A DNA stretch of 64,000 nt from positions 62,001 through 126,000 of the forward strand of contig JAJPKE010000045.1 in NCBI GenBank assembly GCA_021323855.1, read 5' to 3'. Source of the DNA: Chloroflexota bacterium. GTDB lineage: Bacteria; Chloroflexota; Ktedonobacteria; Ktedonobacterales; JADMIN01. The stretch's first letter is position 1, and each line of letters begins with the position of its first letter. The notes beneath the pieces are model-generated. The model saw only the letters and a list, made by a program, of their open reading frames with translations, was not told where the DNA came from and made no database searches. Positions 46,835 to 54,771 of the stretch are shown here, in pieces. A program made the position numbers and the translations under genes.

Positions 46835-47314
46835 ATGAGCATGACAGAGACGCAATGGCTGGCGCTGGCCTTCTTCGTGGCTGGTGTGGTGGGGTTTCAG
46901 CGGGGATGGGAACGCGCGTTGATTACCAGCGCCATTATTGCCATGACCACCCTGTTTTTGCTGATCGGCGGCGATATCTGGTTGGCGCAATGGCTGACCG
47001 ACTGGCAGATGATACGTGTGCTGCCCACTGTTCAGGAGGTACACGCCGTCGCCGCGCCGCTGTATGGGGTCGCCTTCGTGCTGGCGCATATGGCCGGTTC
47101 GCGTTGGGGCAAAGCGCCGAAAACTCACGGCCACCGCTGGACCGGCGTAATACCGGGCGCGGTGACGGGCGGCGCGTTCCTGGCGTATCTCAACGAGCGG
47201 GCCGCGCCGGCACTCATTTCACACTCCTTCGCATCGTTCTTTCCGGTGCTGTTCGCTATCGGCGTTATCTTGCATGTGTTCTTTCTGTTCATGACGGCCA
47301 GGAGCCATTCGTAG
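46835..47314 (+). CDS. Four-helix membrane protein, unknown
   Basis: 159 aa. Helices: ALAFFVAGVVGF; ALITSAIIAMTTLFLLIGG; PLYGVAFVLAHMAG; FFPVLFAIGVILHVFFLFM. Between helices 3 and 4 are Lys/His-rich residues and a GAVTGGAFLAYL segment. The ATG at 46835 is chosen (AGGAC upstream); an in-frame ATG at 46802 is possible. Followed 21 bp later by the PH-domain gene. No named family. Confidence 0.7.
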   Translation: MSMTETQWLALAFFVAGVVGFQRGWERALITSAIIAMTTLFLLIGGDIWLAQWLTDWQMIRVLPTVQEVHAVAAPLYGVAFVLAHMAGSRWGKAPKTHGHRWTGVIPGAVTGGAFLAYLNERAAPALISHSFASFFPVLFAIGVILHVFFLFMTARSHS

Positions 47315-47335
47315 CCCCCAAAGGGATAGCACGAC

Positions 47336-48841
47336 ATGCAGACACGACAGCGCGGCGCGCGAGAATTGGCAGGTCCGGCGCCCCACGCGCGCATCGTCCC
47401 CCGGACACGCCATCCGCTGCCCGCCGTCTCCTCGCGGCGGACGTTTCGCGGCAAGCTGGAAGATGAGCGCGTCATCGCCATTCGCCGCCCCTCGCGCCTC
47501 CTCGCCATCGGGCCGTGCCTGCCGCTGGCCGCCGGAGTGCTAGGCATCCTGCTCTGGCATGGCGAGGCTGCAAAGGGCAACTCCACTGCGTTCCTGGCCG
47601 CCGTCGCGCTGGCCGTCATCAGCGCGCCGTGGGCCGTCAAGTTCGTCTGGGCATGGGTGGGGCAGGTCTTTATCCTCAGCAACCAGCGTGTCCTCATCCA
47701 GCATGGCCTCATCCAGCAGCACATCGAACAGGTGGAACTTGTCCACGTCTCGCAGGTGATCGTCGAACGTCCCAATTTCTTGCAGATGCTCTGCGGGCTG
47801 GGCACCGTCGTCGTGCGGCCAACCGGCACGCCGCTACGCCTGCGCCACGTCTCCCGCCCGCGCGACCTCGCCGATATGATTCTGGCGGTGCGCGAGCAGA
47901 AGGGCGTCCCTGGCGTGCCGCCGATGCCACAGGCGCCAGAGCTACACAACAAACGTCTGCAATCCGCCTTCGATTCCCTCGATCAGCCCGAACCTGAGCC
48001 ACTCGTGACACCGACGATACACGCGCCGCTCGGTGGATTCCTGCAACGCAAGCTACCCATCCGCCTGATCGCTAACGAATCGGTGGTGGAGATTGTCTAT
48101 CGCCATTGGATCGTCCTGCTGCGCCGCGAATTGCCCGCGCTGGTAGTCGCTGTCGGCGCGGCCCTCTGCGGGCTGGGGCTGCATGCGCTGGGCGTGACAG
48201 GCGCCAGCGTGCCGCTCATCATTCTCGGCGGCATCGCGGCGGCGCTGCTCTATACTGTGTTGACCTACATTGACTGGGCGGATGACGTATTCGTGCTGAC
48301 GAGCCACCGCGTGATAGACATTGACCGCATCTTCTTCCTGCTGGCCGAATATAGCAACGACGCGCCCTATGGCAAGATACAGGATGTGCGGGTGGAGCAG
48401 GGCTTCTGGGGGCATCTCTTCGGCTACGGCTCGATTCTGGTGGAGACGGCGGGCCGCGATCAACACCTCGCCATGCACGACATCCCGGACGCGAAGGGGC
48501 TGATGAACCGCATCTTTGCGCAGGTGGAGCAGGTGCGCGAGCGCGAACTTGCTATTGTGAAGAGGCGGCAACGCCTGGAAGCGTATCACGGCATCGCGAA
48601 GGTGCTGGATAACCTGATGCGCGAGGTGCCCGACCTGGTGGGCCTCTCGCTGCTGAGCGCGGCGGCGCGGGCGCACGCGGCTGGCCTGCGGCTGACGGTG
48701 GCCGGCGAGCGCCCGATGGGCAACACCCCCGCTGGCACCGTGCTGGCGCAGTCGCCCCAGGCCGGCAGCACGCTCCTCTCCGAAGGCGAGGTGCAGGTGC
48801 TGCTCAGCGCCCGCAACGAGCTAGTGAGCGAGCGCGACTGA
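47336..48841 (+). CDS. Bacterial PH-domain membrane protein with C-terminal PASTA
   Basis: 501 aa. Two bPH2/DUF304-type domains, each with membrane helices: first with FILSNQRVLIQHGLIQQHIEQVELVHVSQV (read in pieces), second with FVLTSHRVIDIDRIFF and YGKIQDVRVEQGFWGHLFGYGSI. The last ~65 residues (VPDLVGLSLLSAAARAHAAG and TVLAQSPQAGSTLL) form one PASTA domain. PASTA is normally an extracytoplasmic peptidoglycan sensor in PknB-type kinases, so this fusion is atypical. Function unknown. Confidence 0.85.
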   Translation: MQTRQRGARELAGPAPHARIVPRTRHPLPAVSSRRTFRGKLEDERVIAIRRPSRLLAIGPCLPLAAGVLGILLWHGEAAKGNSTAFLAAVALAVISAPWAVKFVWAWVGQVFILSNQRVLIQHGLIQQHIEQVELVHVSQVIVERPNFLQMLCGLGTVVVRPTGTPLRLRHVSRPRDLADMILAVREQKGVPGVPPMPQAPELHNKRLQSAFDSLDQPEPEPLVTPTIHAPLGGFLQRKLPIRLIANESVVEIVYRHWIVLLRRELPALVVAVGAALCGLGLHALGVTGASVPLIILGGIAAALLYTVLTYIDWADDVFVLTSHRVIDIDRIFFLLAEYSNDAPYGKIQDVRVEQGFWGHLFGYGSILVETAGRDQHLAMHDIPDAKGLMNRIFAQVEQVRERELAIVKRRQRLEAYHGIAKVLDNLMREVPDLVGLSLLSAAARAHAAGLRLTVAGERPMGNTPAGTVLAQSPQAGSTLLSEGEVQVLLSARNELVSERD

Positions 48842-48857
48842 CCAGATGCCAGCGAAG

Positions 48858-50144
48858 CTAAATGCGAAACATCGTCTTTGCAGGGATGACGCCGTGGAGC
48901 AGGCTCTCGTGCGCAGACTGTGGCAATAGCACTCGTAGCGGCTCTGCGGCCACGCGAATCTCAACGGGCGTGCGCAGGCCAAGCTCGCCGTCCAGCGTCA
49001 TTTCAACCGGCTCCGGCGTCTCGATGCGCGCCGACTGCGCCTGGATGTGCTGCACGCCCGGCAGCGCTAGGCTGGCCGCGATTTCGTCGGCCTCCATGTG
49101 CTCCTCCGCCCGATGCAGCAAACTATCGCCCATGCGTTCCAGCGCGCGCAGCAGTCCCTCCATTGTCTGGCGCAGGCGCCCCGGCTCGATGGCTTCGATG
49201 AGGACGAAATCGAGCAATTGATCGCTTGGGTGGCTCAGCGGCAGGTGCAGATTCATGCGCCCGCCGAAGATCGGTGTGTTCACGGCGGCAAGCTGCACCA
49301 CATGCGCCTCCACCAGATGCGTGAGCGGCGCCTGCGGAATGGTGATCTCAGATGCCACCAGGCCATCCTGCTCGCTCTGGCCGTTTTGGGCAGTTTGGGC
49401 GGTTTGCGTCGAGATGCTCTGCACGCCGCTGAAGTGAATCTTGATCGAGACCGGCTGAATATGTAGCACCGCTTCCAGCGCCGCCGTCGCATACGTCAGG
49501 CTGCCCCAGCGTTGTCGCCGCGCCACGTCGGTCGCCAGCCGCGCAAACTCCGCATTGAGGCCGAGCGTGGCGGCATGCACGAAGTTCACCGTGGTCTGGC
49601 GCTGCTGTTGCTGGCGGCGCTGGCGGGCACGTTTAGGATGGAGAAGATCAGTGAGGCGCTGGCCGATGCCGTCCGGCTCATTGTCCGGCGCCTTCGTCTC
49701 GGTCTTTTCCAGTAGCACGACTTCACCTGCATCCACATTGGTCGGCACACCGGCGCGTATGGCTGTGGCGGCGGCAGCGAGATCGAGCGGCACGCCAAGC
49801 GAACGCGCCACATCGTTTGACGTGCCCAGCGGCAGGATGCCCAGCGTCAGACCGCTGCCCGCCAGTTGCGTCGCTACGCCGCCGATTGTGCCATCGCCAC
49901 CAGCAGCGATGGCTGCTGCATATCCCTGCTTGCGCCAGCGTTCGCCCTGCGGCTGGTGCAGATCGAGCGCGCGCACGTCCACCTGCTCGGCCACAGTGAT
50001 ACCCTGCGCCTCCAGCAAATCGCGCGGAGACGGTCCATGTGCGGCCTGACCTGCGTGCGGGCTGACGATCAGCACCACCGGCCCATTGATGCCCTGAGTC
50101 GCTGCTGTTCCTGGCTGTCCCGCGCGTGGTTGCGCTGTCGTCAT
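48858..50144 (-). CDS. Diacylglycerol kinase-like lipid kinase family protein
   Basis: 428 aa. Nucleotide-binding motif AAGGDGTIGGVATQLAG and substrate/ATP motif GILPLGTSNDVARSLG match the DAGK_cat family, with the second domain containing HAATLGLNAEFAR and ending in the beta-sandwich. The ATG at 50144 has AAGGAG 9 nt upstream. A Q/T-rich loop STQTAQTAQNGQSEQDG, coded by 9-bp units (49377-49412), interrupts the beta region. Substrate lipid unknown. Confidence 0.88.
   Translation of the reverse strand: MTTAQPRAGQPGTAATQGINGPVVLIVSPHAGQAAHGPSPRDLLEAQGITVAEQVDVRALDLHQPQGERWRKQGYAAAIAAGGDGTIGGVATQLAGSGLTLGILPLGTSNDVARSLGVPLDLAAAATAIRAGVPTNVDAGEVVLLEKTETKAPDNEPDGIGQRLTDLLHPKRARQRRQQQQRQTTVNFVHAATLGLNAEFARLATDVARRQRWGSLTYATAALEAVLHIQPVSIKIHFSGVQSISTQTAQTAQNGQSEQDGLVASEITIPQAPLTHLVEAHVVQLAAVNTPIFGGRMNLHLPLSHPSDQLLDFVLIEAIEPGRLRQTMEGLLRALERMGDSLLHRAEEHMEADEIAASLALPGVQHIQAQSARIETPEPVEMTLDGELGLRTPVEIRVAAEPLRVLLPQSAHESLLHGVIPAKTMFRI
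49377..49412 (-). repeat. Tandem 9-bp units in the lipid kinase gene
   Basis: CTGGCCGTT, TTGGGCAGT, TTGGGCGGT, TTGCGTCGA (plus strand), in frame, encoding the TQTAQTAQNGQ loop. Confidence 0.8.
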
Positions 50145-50196
50145 ATCTGCCCGCTCCTTTTCGCATATCGTATGGCTGACTGCCAGTTGCATCCCC

Positions 50197-50247
50197 ACCT
50201 GGATGGCGTGCCGCCCCAAATCTGCCTGCGCAGGTTCGAGGCAGACA
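50197..50247. repeat. Family B repeat, single copy
   Basis: CCTGGATGGCGTGCCGCC then a hairpin AATCTGC/GCAGGTT (50219-50236) with one G-U-type pair, then GAGGCAGACA. Upstream of the lipid kinase start. Confidence 0.8.
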
Positions 50248-50290
50248 ACTGCGCTCTCCCTCACCTGCGCCCTTTGCACGCTAGCGCCCG

Positions 50291-50334
50291 CTCTCCCCTC
50301 TCCCGCGCACGGGGGAGGGGTTGGGGGGTGGGGG
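50291..50334. repeat. Dispersed hairpin repeat, family A, copy 8
   Basis: CTCCCCTCTCCC arm, GGGGGAGGGG arm and GGGGGGTGGGGG flank, minus orientation. Confidence 0.8.
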
Positions 50335-50422
50335 CCAGCCGTCGCAGACATTGTAGCAGGTGCGGTATCATGATAACGCAACAACGAGTACACACGGTAA
50401 ACGTCTCTATTTCAGCGAGATG

Positions 50423-50450
50423 CAGATAGACCAGATAGATCAAGATAGAC
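50423..50450 (+). repeat. 9-bp-type tandem repeat upstream of tlyA
   Basis: CAGATAGAC, CAGATAGAT, CAAGATAGAC. The last unit is one base longer than the others. Read in the frame of the ATG at 50419 it would encode QIDQIDQD before stopping at 50458. Confidence 0.8.
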
Positions 50451-50462
50451 ATAGTGGGTGAC

Positions 50463-51359
50463 ATGGGCACAACCGGCACTGAATCTCAGGAGACGAAGCC
50501 GTCTGGCAGTGGACAGGCGCCACGCTCGCAGGGAAAGGTGGTCCGCGAGCGGTTGGATGTGCTGCTGGTGGAGCGCGGGCTGGCGCCGAGCCGCGAACGG
50601 GCGCGGGCGCTGATTATGGCGCGTCAGGTGCTGGTTGATGGCAAAGCGGTGGAGAAGGCTGGCACGCTGGTTCCGCGCACGGCGGTCTGTGAACTGGCGG
50701 CAAAGCCTGATGAGTTGCGCTTTGTCAGTCGCGGCGGGTTGAAGCTGGAGCGGGCGCTCGACATGTTTGCGCTCGACCCCGCCGGTTGCGTTTGCCTGGA
50801 TGTCGGCGCTTCCACCGGCGGTTTCACCGATGTACTGCTCAAACGTGGCGCGCGCCGGGTCTACGCAGTGGATGTCGGGCATGGGCAGATCGCCTGGGAG
50901 CTACGTATTGATCCGCGCGTGGTGGTGATGGACCGCACGAACATCCGCTATCTGGAGTCGCTGCCAGAGACGCCGGATTGCGCTGTGATTGACGTATCGT
51001 TCATCTCACTGCGGCTCGTGTTGCCGCGTGTGGCGGCGCTGCTGGCCACTGGCGGCTGGGTCGTCGCGCTCGTCAAGCCACAGTTTGAGGCTGGCCGCGC
51101 CGAAGCCAACCGTGGCGGCGGCGTCATCAGCGATCCAGCGGTTCACCAGCGCGTACTCAGTGATCTGCTGGCCTTCATCGCGGAGCAGGGGCAACTGGCG
51201 GCGCGCGGGCTGACGGTCTCGCCAATTACCGGGCGCAACGGCAACCATGAATATCTCCTCTGGCTGACTGTGAGCGATGCGACGCCGGATGCCGTTGCCA
51301 TTGGTGAGTCAGAGCTACTGGCAGTGGTCGCCACCGCTTTTGCTGAGACAAACAGGTAA
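50463..51359 (+). CDS. tlyA: TlyA family S4/FtsJ rRNA 2'-O-methyltransferase-like
   Basis: ~298 aa. N-terminal S4 RNA-binding domain (RERLDVLLVERGLAPSRERARALIMARQVLVDGK), then a Rossmann methyltransferase with motif I CLDVGASTGGFTDVLL and catalytic-type Lys in VALVKPQFEAG. TlyA methylates rRNA and was first called a hemolysin. Start is ambiguous: GTG 50454 or ATG 50463, neither with a clear ribosome site. A 9-bp repeat tract (50423-50450) sits directly upstream in another frame. Confidence 0.92.
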   Translation: MGTTGTESQETKPSGSGQAPRSQGKVVRERLDVLLVERGLAPSRERARALIMARQVLVDGKAVEKAGTLVPRTAVCELAAKPDELRFVSRGGLKLERALDMFALDPAGCVCLDVGASTGGFTDVLLKRGARRVYAVDVGHGQIAWELRIDPRVVVMDRTNIRYLESLPETPDCAVIDVSFISLRLVLPRVAALLATGGWVVALVKPQFEAGRAEANRGGGVISDPAVHQRVLSDLLAFIAEQGQLAARGLTVSPITGRNGNHEYLLWLTVSDATPDAVAIGESELLAVVATAFAETNR

Positions 51360-51386
51360 GTGCTGAAATATAAGGGAGCGAGCATC

Positions 51387-52310
51387 ATGCGCTATGTCGT
51401 TGGCGTGGATGGCGGGGGCACCAAGACGACGGCCACCGTGGTAGGCGAGGACCTGCGCGTGGTGGGGAGCTACACCAACGGCTCCTCGAATTCACGCTCG
51501 GTGGGCGAGGCGCAGGCAAGCGCGAATATTGCCGGAGCCATTACCCATGCGCTCGCCGCCGCCAACCTCTTGCTCGCTGACATAACGGCGGTGGGCCTCT
51601 GCCTCGCTGGCTTCGATACCGATCTCGATCTGCCGGTGCCACAGCAGGCGCTCCAACAGCTTGGCTACCATGGCGCGGCCATTCTGGAGAATGACGTGGT
51701 GGGCGCGTGGGCAGGCGCCACCGGGGCGCAGCCGGGCGTCGTCGTCATCGCTGGCACCGGCTCGACGGCCTTTGGCATGAACCGCCAGGGCAGGCTCTAT
51801 CGCACCGATGGCTGGGATTACATTCTGGGTGACGCTGGCAGTGGCTACGACATCGGGCGCTCCGGCATTCGCCTTGCCATGAAAGCGTTTGATGGGCGCG
51901 CCGCGCCAACATTGCTCACTGGCGCCCTCAAAGAAACCTATGGCGTAGATGGCCCGGAAGGCATGCGGCGGCTGGTAGATCAGGGGCACATCGGCAAGAT
52001 GGAGATTGCCGCCTTTGCCGGTGCGGTGGCGCGGACGGCAGACGCCGGTGATGTCGCGGCGCGAGGAATTCTGGCGCAGGCGGGGCAGGACCTCGCGGAG
52101 CAGGCGCTGGCAATTATCCGGGCGCTCGATATGGCGCAGGACGATGTGCTGGTGGCGACGGTCGGTGGTGTGTTTCACGCCGTTCCCTGGGTGCAGGAGC
52201 CGTTTCGCCGCCTCATCCAGCAGCAGGCGCCGCGCACGATTCCAGGCGCCGCTGCATTCGCCAGAGGTGGGCGCGGCCATCCTGGCACTGCGACGGCTGG
52301 ACGAGGGTGA
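51387..52310 (+). CDS. BadF/BadG family ATPase, N-acetylglucosamine-kinase-like; 3' end apparently frameshifted
   Basis: 307 aa. ASKHA fold: phosphate 1 YVVGVDGGGTKTTATV, connect region, and adenosine loop GVVVIAGTGSTAFGM as in sugar kinases. GGGAG precedes the ATG. The expected C terminus SPEVGAAILALRRLDEG appears in the +1 frame instead; the annotated frame switches to RTIPGAAAFARGGRG, so a 1-bp frameshift near 52231-52240 is suspected. The alternative frame continues to 52368. Next gene starts 180 bp later. Confidence 0.85.
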   Translation: MRYVVGVDGGGTKTTATVVGEDLRVVGSYTNGSSNSRSVGEAQASANIAGAITHALAAANLLLADITAVGLCLAGFDTDLDLPVPQQALQQLGYHGAAILENDVVGAWAGATGAQPGVVVIAGTGSTAFGMNRQGRLYRTDGWDYILGDAGSGYDIGRSGIRLAMKAFDGRAAPTLLTGALKETYGVDGPEGMRRLVDQGHIGKMEIAAFAGAVARTADAGDVAARGILAQAGQDLAEQALAIIRALDMAQDDVLVATVGGVFHAVPWVQEPFRRLIQQQAPRTIPGAAAFARGGRGHPGTATAGRG

Positions 52311-52547
52311 TCTCGGGTCGTGGACGCTGGGCACTGGACGCCGGCACATCGAACGCACCTGCCGGTGATACACCGGTGAGGTGCTTGCGTGTTCTATGGC
52401 GTGCGCTGGCTCTTGAGCGCCGCGAACTTTCATGAAATGGCTGTTGTGGCAGCGAAAAAAGGACTGGTATGGATGAGGATGTAGCGTTGTGCGTCGTTAT
52501 AAGTGCAGTGGGAATTGTAGAGCGTAGGCGACGAGAGCAAATACGTA

Positions 52548-53033
52548 ATGAACGACGATGAAGTCTATCTGCAAGGGCAGCGAGTCCAGGATGTTCAGTC
52601 AGATCACCCAGATCAACCAGGCCAGTCAGATCACCCAGATCAACCGGCGGAAAATCTGCTGGTGATGTCGCGCCCGATGCCTGCGTTGCGGCTGAACCAG
52701 CCGGAGTTGGAGCTGGCGCCGGTAGAGGGGACAGCAGCGCCGCCTGTTCCTACGCCGCCGCTGCCACCCGCCGCTTCGTCACGCTGGATACGGCCTCTGC
52801 GCGCGGTAACGGGGCTGCTGCTGTTGGTGGTCGCCTGGGCAGGATTGCTGGCGATTGCGCTGCTGGTTCACGCTGCCGTCGGCGGACCGTTCACGTTCCC
52901 ACCCGCCGGCCTGCATCCGTTGCTGCCAATCGTCGAACTCATCGTTGCCGTCTGGATCGCCGCCATCGTTGGCATGTCCATTCTCGTGGGCGCGTTTCTG
53001 CTGCGTCTTGCCCTCACTGTGCGCGGCTGGTGA
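52548..53033 (+). CDS. Two-helix membrane protein with Q/D/P repeat
   Basis: 161 aa. N-terminal cytosolic tract SDHPDQPGQSDHPDQPAEN is a repeat, followed by Pro-rich residues and two helices (RAVTGLLLLVVAWAGLLAIAL, PLLPIVELIVAVWIAAIVGM). No recognised family. Ends before a hairpin shared with the convergent aminotransferase gene. A second helix-flanking Arg-rich end (LRLALTVRGW). Confidence 0.75.
   Translation: MNDDEVYLQGQRVQDVQSDHPDQPGQSDHPDQPAENLLVMSRPMPALRLNQPELELAPVEGTAAPPVPTPPLPPAASSRWIRPLRAVTGLLLLVVAWAGLLAIALLVHAAVGGPFTFPPAGLHPLLPIVELIVAVWIAAIVGMSILVGAFLLRLALTVRGW
52596..52649 (+). repeat. 27-bp tandem duplication (3 x 9 bp) in a membrane-protein gene
   Basis: Two copies of a 27-bp unit (CAGTCAGAT, CACCCAGAT, CAACCAGGC), in frame. 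The 9-bp sub-units resemble those at 15945-15980. Confidence 0.95.
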
Positions 53034-53048
53034 ACAAGTGGAGCATGC

Positions 53049-53078
53049 GAAGGCCGGCAGAGTAATCCGCTGGCCTTC
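53049..53078. terminator. Bidirectional terminator hairpin
   Basis: GAAGGCCGGC (53049-53058) pairs with GCTGGCCTTC (53069-53078) with one G-U, followed within 20 bp by GTTTTT on the plus strand. Between the small membrane protein and the convergent aminotransferase. Confidence 0.7.
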
Positions 53079-53114
53079 ATGTTATCGCCCAATTGTTTTT
53101 AATGCACAACGCGC

Positions 53115-54362
53115 TTATGCAAAGGCAAGAGCTTTGCTGTGTGTACCGAGTTGCTCGGAAATCGCCAGCCCCAGCCGCGCGATACCCGTGTGTATCTGTT
53201 CCGGCGTGGCATTGGAGAAGTTCAGCCGCAACGTATTGGCGCCGCCGCCATTTGGATGAAACGGCGCGCCTGGCACGAACGCCACCTTCTGCGCGATGGC
53301 CGTCTTGAGCAGTTCTCCGGCATCCATTCCCTCTGGCAGCGTCACCCAGAGGAACATGCCGCCCTGTGGATGCGTCCAGCGCACGCCTTCCGGGAAATGC
53401 TCTTGCATCGCCGCCAGCATGATGTCGCGGCGTTCGCGGTACATCTTCGCAATCACCTTCGCGTGGCGCTTGAGGAAGCCGGTCTTTGCCAGTTCGTAGA
53501 CCAACATCTGGTTGAAGGTAGGCGTGTGCAAGTCGGTGCTCTGCTTGGCCTGCACCAGCTTATGAATGAGCGCTGGCGCGGCGACGATACTGCCCACACG
53601 CAGCCCCGGCGCCAGCACCTTCGAGAACGTGCTGGCGTAGATCACGTTGCCGTTGTATGGAGCGGTGTGCTGCTCCTGGCGCGCGCTTTCCAGCGTAATG
53701 AGCCGTGGCAGCGCCGCGCCCTCGAAACGGAGTTCGCGGTAAGGGTCATCTTCGAGAATCGGCGTGCCATAGCGCGCGGCCTGCTCGATCAACTGCCGTC
53801 GTCGCGCCAGTGAAAGCGTCACGCCGCCTGGATTCTGAAAGTTTGGTAGGCAGTAAATCAGCTTCGGGCGCTGCGCCAGCAGCTTTTTGAGCGCGCCGGT
53901 GCGCATGCCGCGTTCGTCGGCGGGGGCTTCCAGATAGCGTGCGCCATAGACGCTCCATGCCTGGAGCGCCGCCAGATACGTTGGCGACTCCACCAGCACA
54001 CTATCGTCCTCATCCAGCAGCACTTTGCCAATCAGGTCTATCGCCTGCTGCGAGCCAGTGGTGATGAGCACGTTCTCGATATGAGTGGGCACGCCCTCGC
54101 TTGTCATCTGCGCCGCCACCCACTCGCGCAGCGGACGGTAGCCCTCGGTCGCGCCGTATTGCAGCGCCTGCGTGCCCTGCTCGCGCAGGATGCGCTGCGC
54201 GGCCTCTGCCACCTCCGCTATGGGGAAGGCTTCTGGCGCAGGCAATCCACCGCCAAATGAGATAAAGTCCGGCTGCTCGGTGACTTTCAAGAGTTCACGG
54301 ATAGCGGAACTGGTGATGCGCTGGGTGCGCGCGGCGAAAATCGTGTCCCACGGTGTCTGCAT
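53115..54362 (-). CDS. PLP-dependent aminotransferase, class I/II (2-aminoadipate aminotransferase-like)
   Basis: 415 aa fold-type I aminotransferase. PLP-binding Lys in YASTFSKVLAPGLRVG; other landmarks TTGSQQAIDLIGKVLLDE, PNFQNPGGVTLS, ILEDDPYRELRFEG and the Arg in TLRLNFSN. Closest in character to LysN/AAT-II-type enzymes acting on aminoadipate, aromatic or branched amino acids. The exact substrate is unclear. Divergent from a MocR regulator whose catalytic-like half resembles it, suggesting the pair is linked. Confidence 0.92.
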   Translation of the reverse strand: MQTPWDTIFAARTQRITSSAIRELLKVTEQPDFISFGGGLPAPEAFPIAEVAEAAQRILREQGTQALQYGATEGYRPLREWVAAQMTSEGVPTHIENVLITTGSQQAIDLIGKVLLDEDDSVLVESPTYLAALQAWSVYGARYLEAPADERGMRTGALKKLLAQRPKLIYCLPNFQNPGGVTLSLARRRQLIEQAARYGTPILEDDPYRELRFEGAALPRLITLESARQEQHTAPYNGNVIYASTFSKVLAPGLRVGSIVAAPALIHKLVQAKQSTDLHTPTFNQMLVYELAKTGFLKRHAKVIAKMYRERRDIMLAAMQEHFPEGVRWTHPQGGMFLWVTLPEGMDAGELLKTAIAQKVAFVPGAPFHPNGGGANTLRLNFSNATPEQIHTGIARLGLAISEQLGTHSKALAFA

Positions 54363-54417
54363 GGTAATCTAGCTCCCCTTTGAGCGTATGACGAAAGCAT
54401 GTTGGGCGATGTCGAAC

Positions 54418-54454
54418 CCTCACCACCGGCCCCTCTCCCGCGAGGAGAGGGGAG
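54418..54454. repeat. Dispersed hairpin repeat, family A, copy 9
   Basis: 37 bp, exactly inverted at 54684-54720. Flank CCTCACCACCGG. Confidence 0.95.
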
Positions 54455-54561
54455 ATCAGGCTTCCTCTTTCACTATAGAGGCCAATATCTTGATTGTACA
54501 GGGACAATCATTGCATTTTGGAGAGGACAATTGGCGCTACGAGCATGTGCTAACGATGGCA

Positions 54562-54625
54562 TGCCAGCCAGCGAATGAATTCGCTGCTGGATGACCGTTG
54601 GCCGCGAAGTCCGCCTGCGCGGACT
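54562..54625. repeat. Family B repeat between the two inverted family A copies
   Basis: AGCGAATGAATTCGC (54570-54584), GCTGGATG, then hairpin AGTCCGC/GCGGACT (54608-54625). Confidence 0.85.
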
Positions 54626-54683
54626 AGGAATAGATAATCCTTCGTCTGCCCTCACAGACTTCGCCATCGCAAGCGCATCGCCG

Positions 54684-54720
54684 CTCCCCTCTCCTCGCGG
54701 GAGAGGGGCCGGTGGTGAGG
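54684..54720. repeat. Dispersed hairpin repeat, family A, copy 10
   Basis: Exact 37-bp reverse complement of copy 9, 229 bp away, flanking a stretch between the divergent aminotransferase and MocR genes. Confidence 0.95.
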
Positions 54721-54771
54721 TCGCCATATTGTCTCTGGACAATCACGATTGGCATGGGTATAGTAGAAGGC

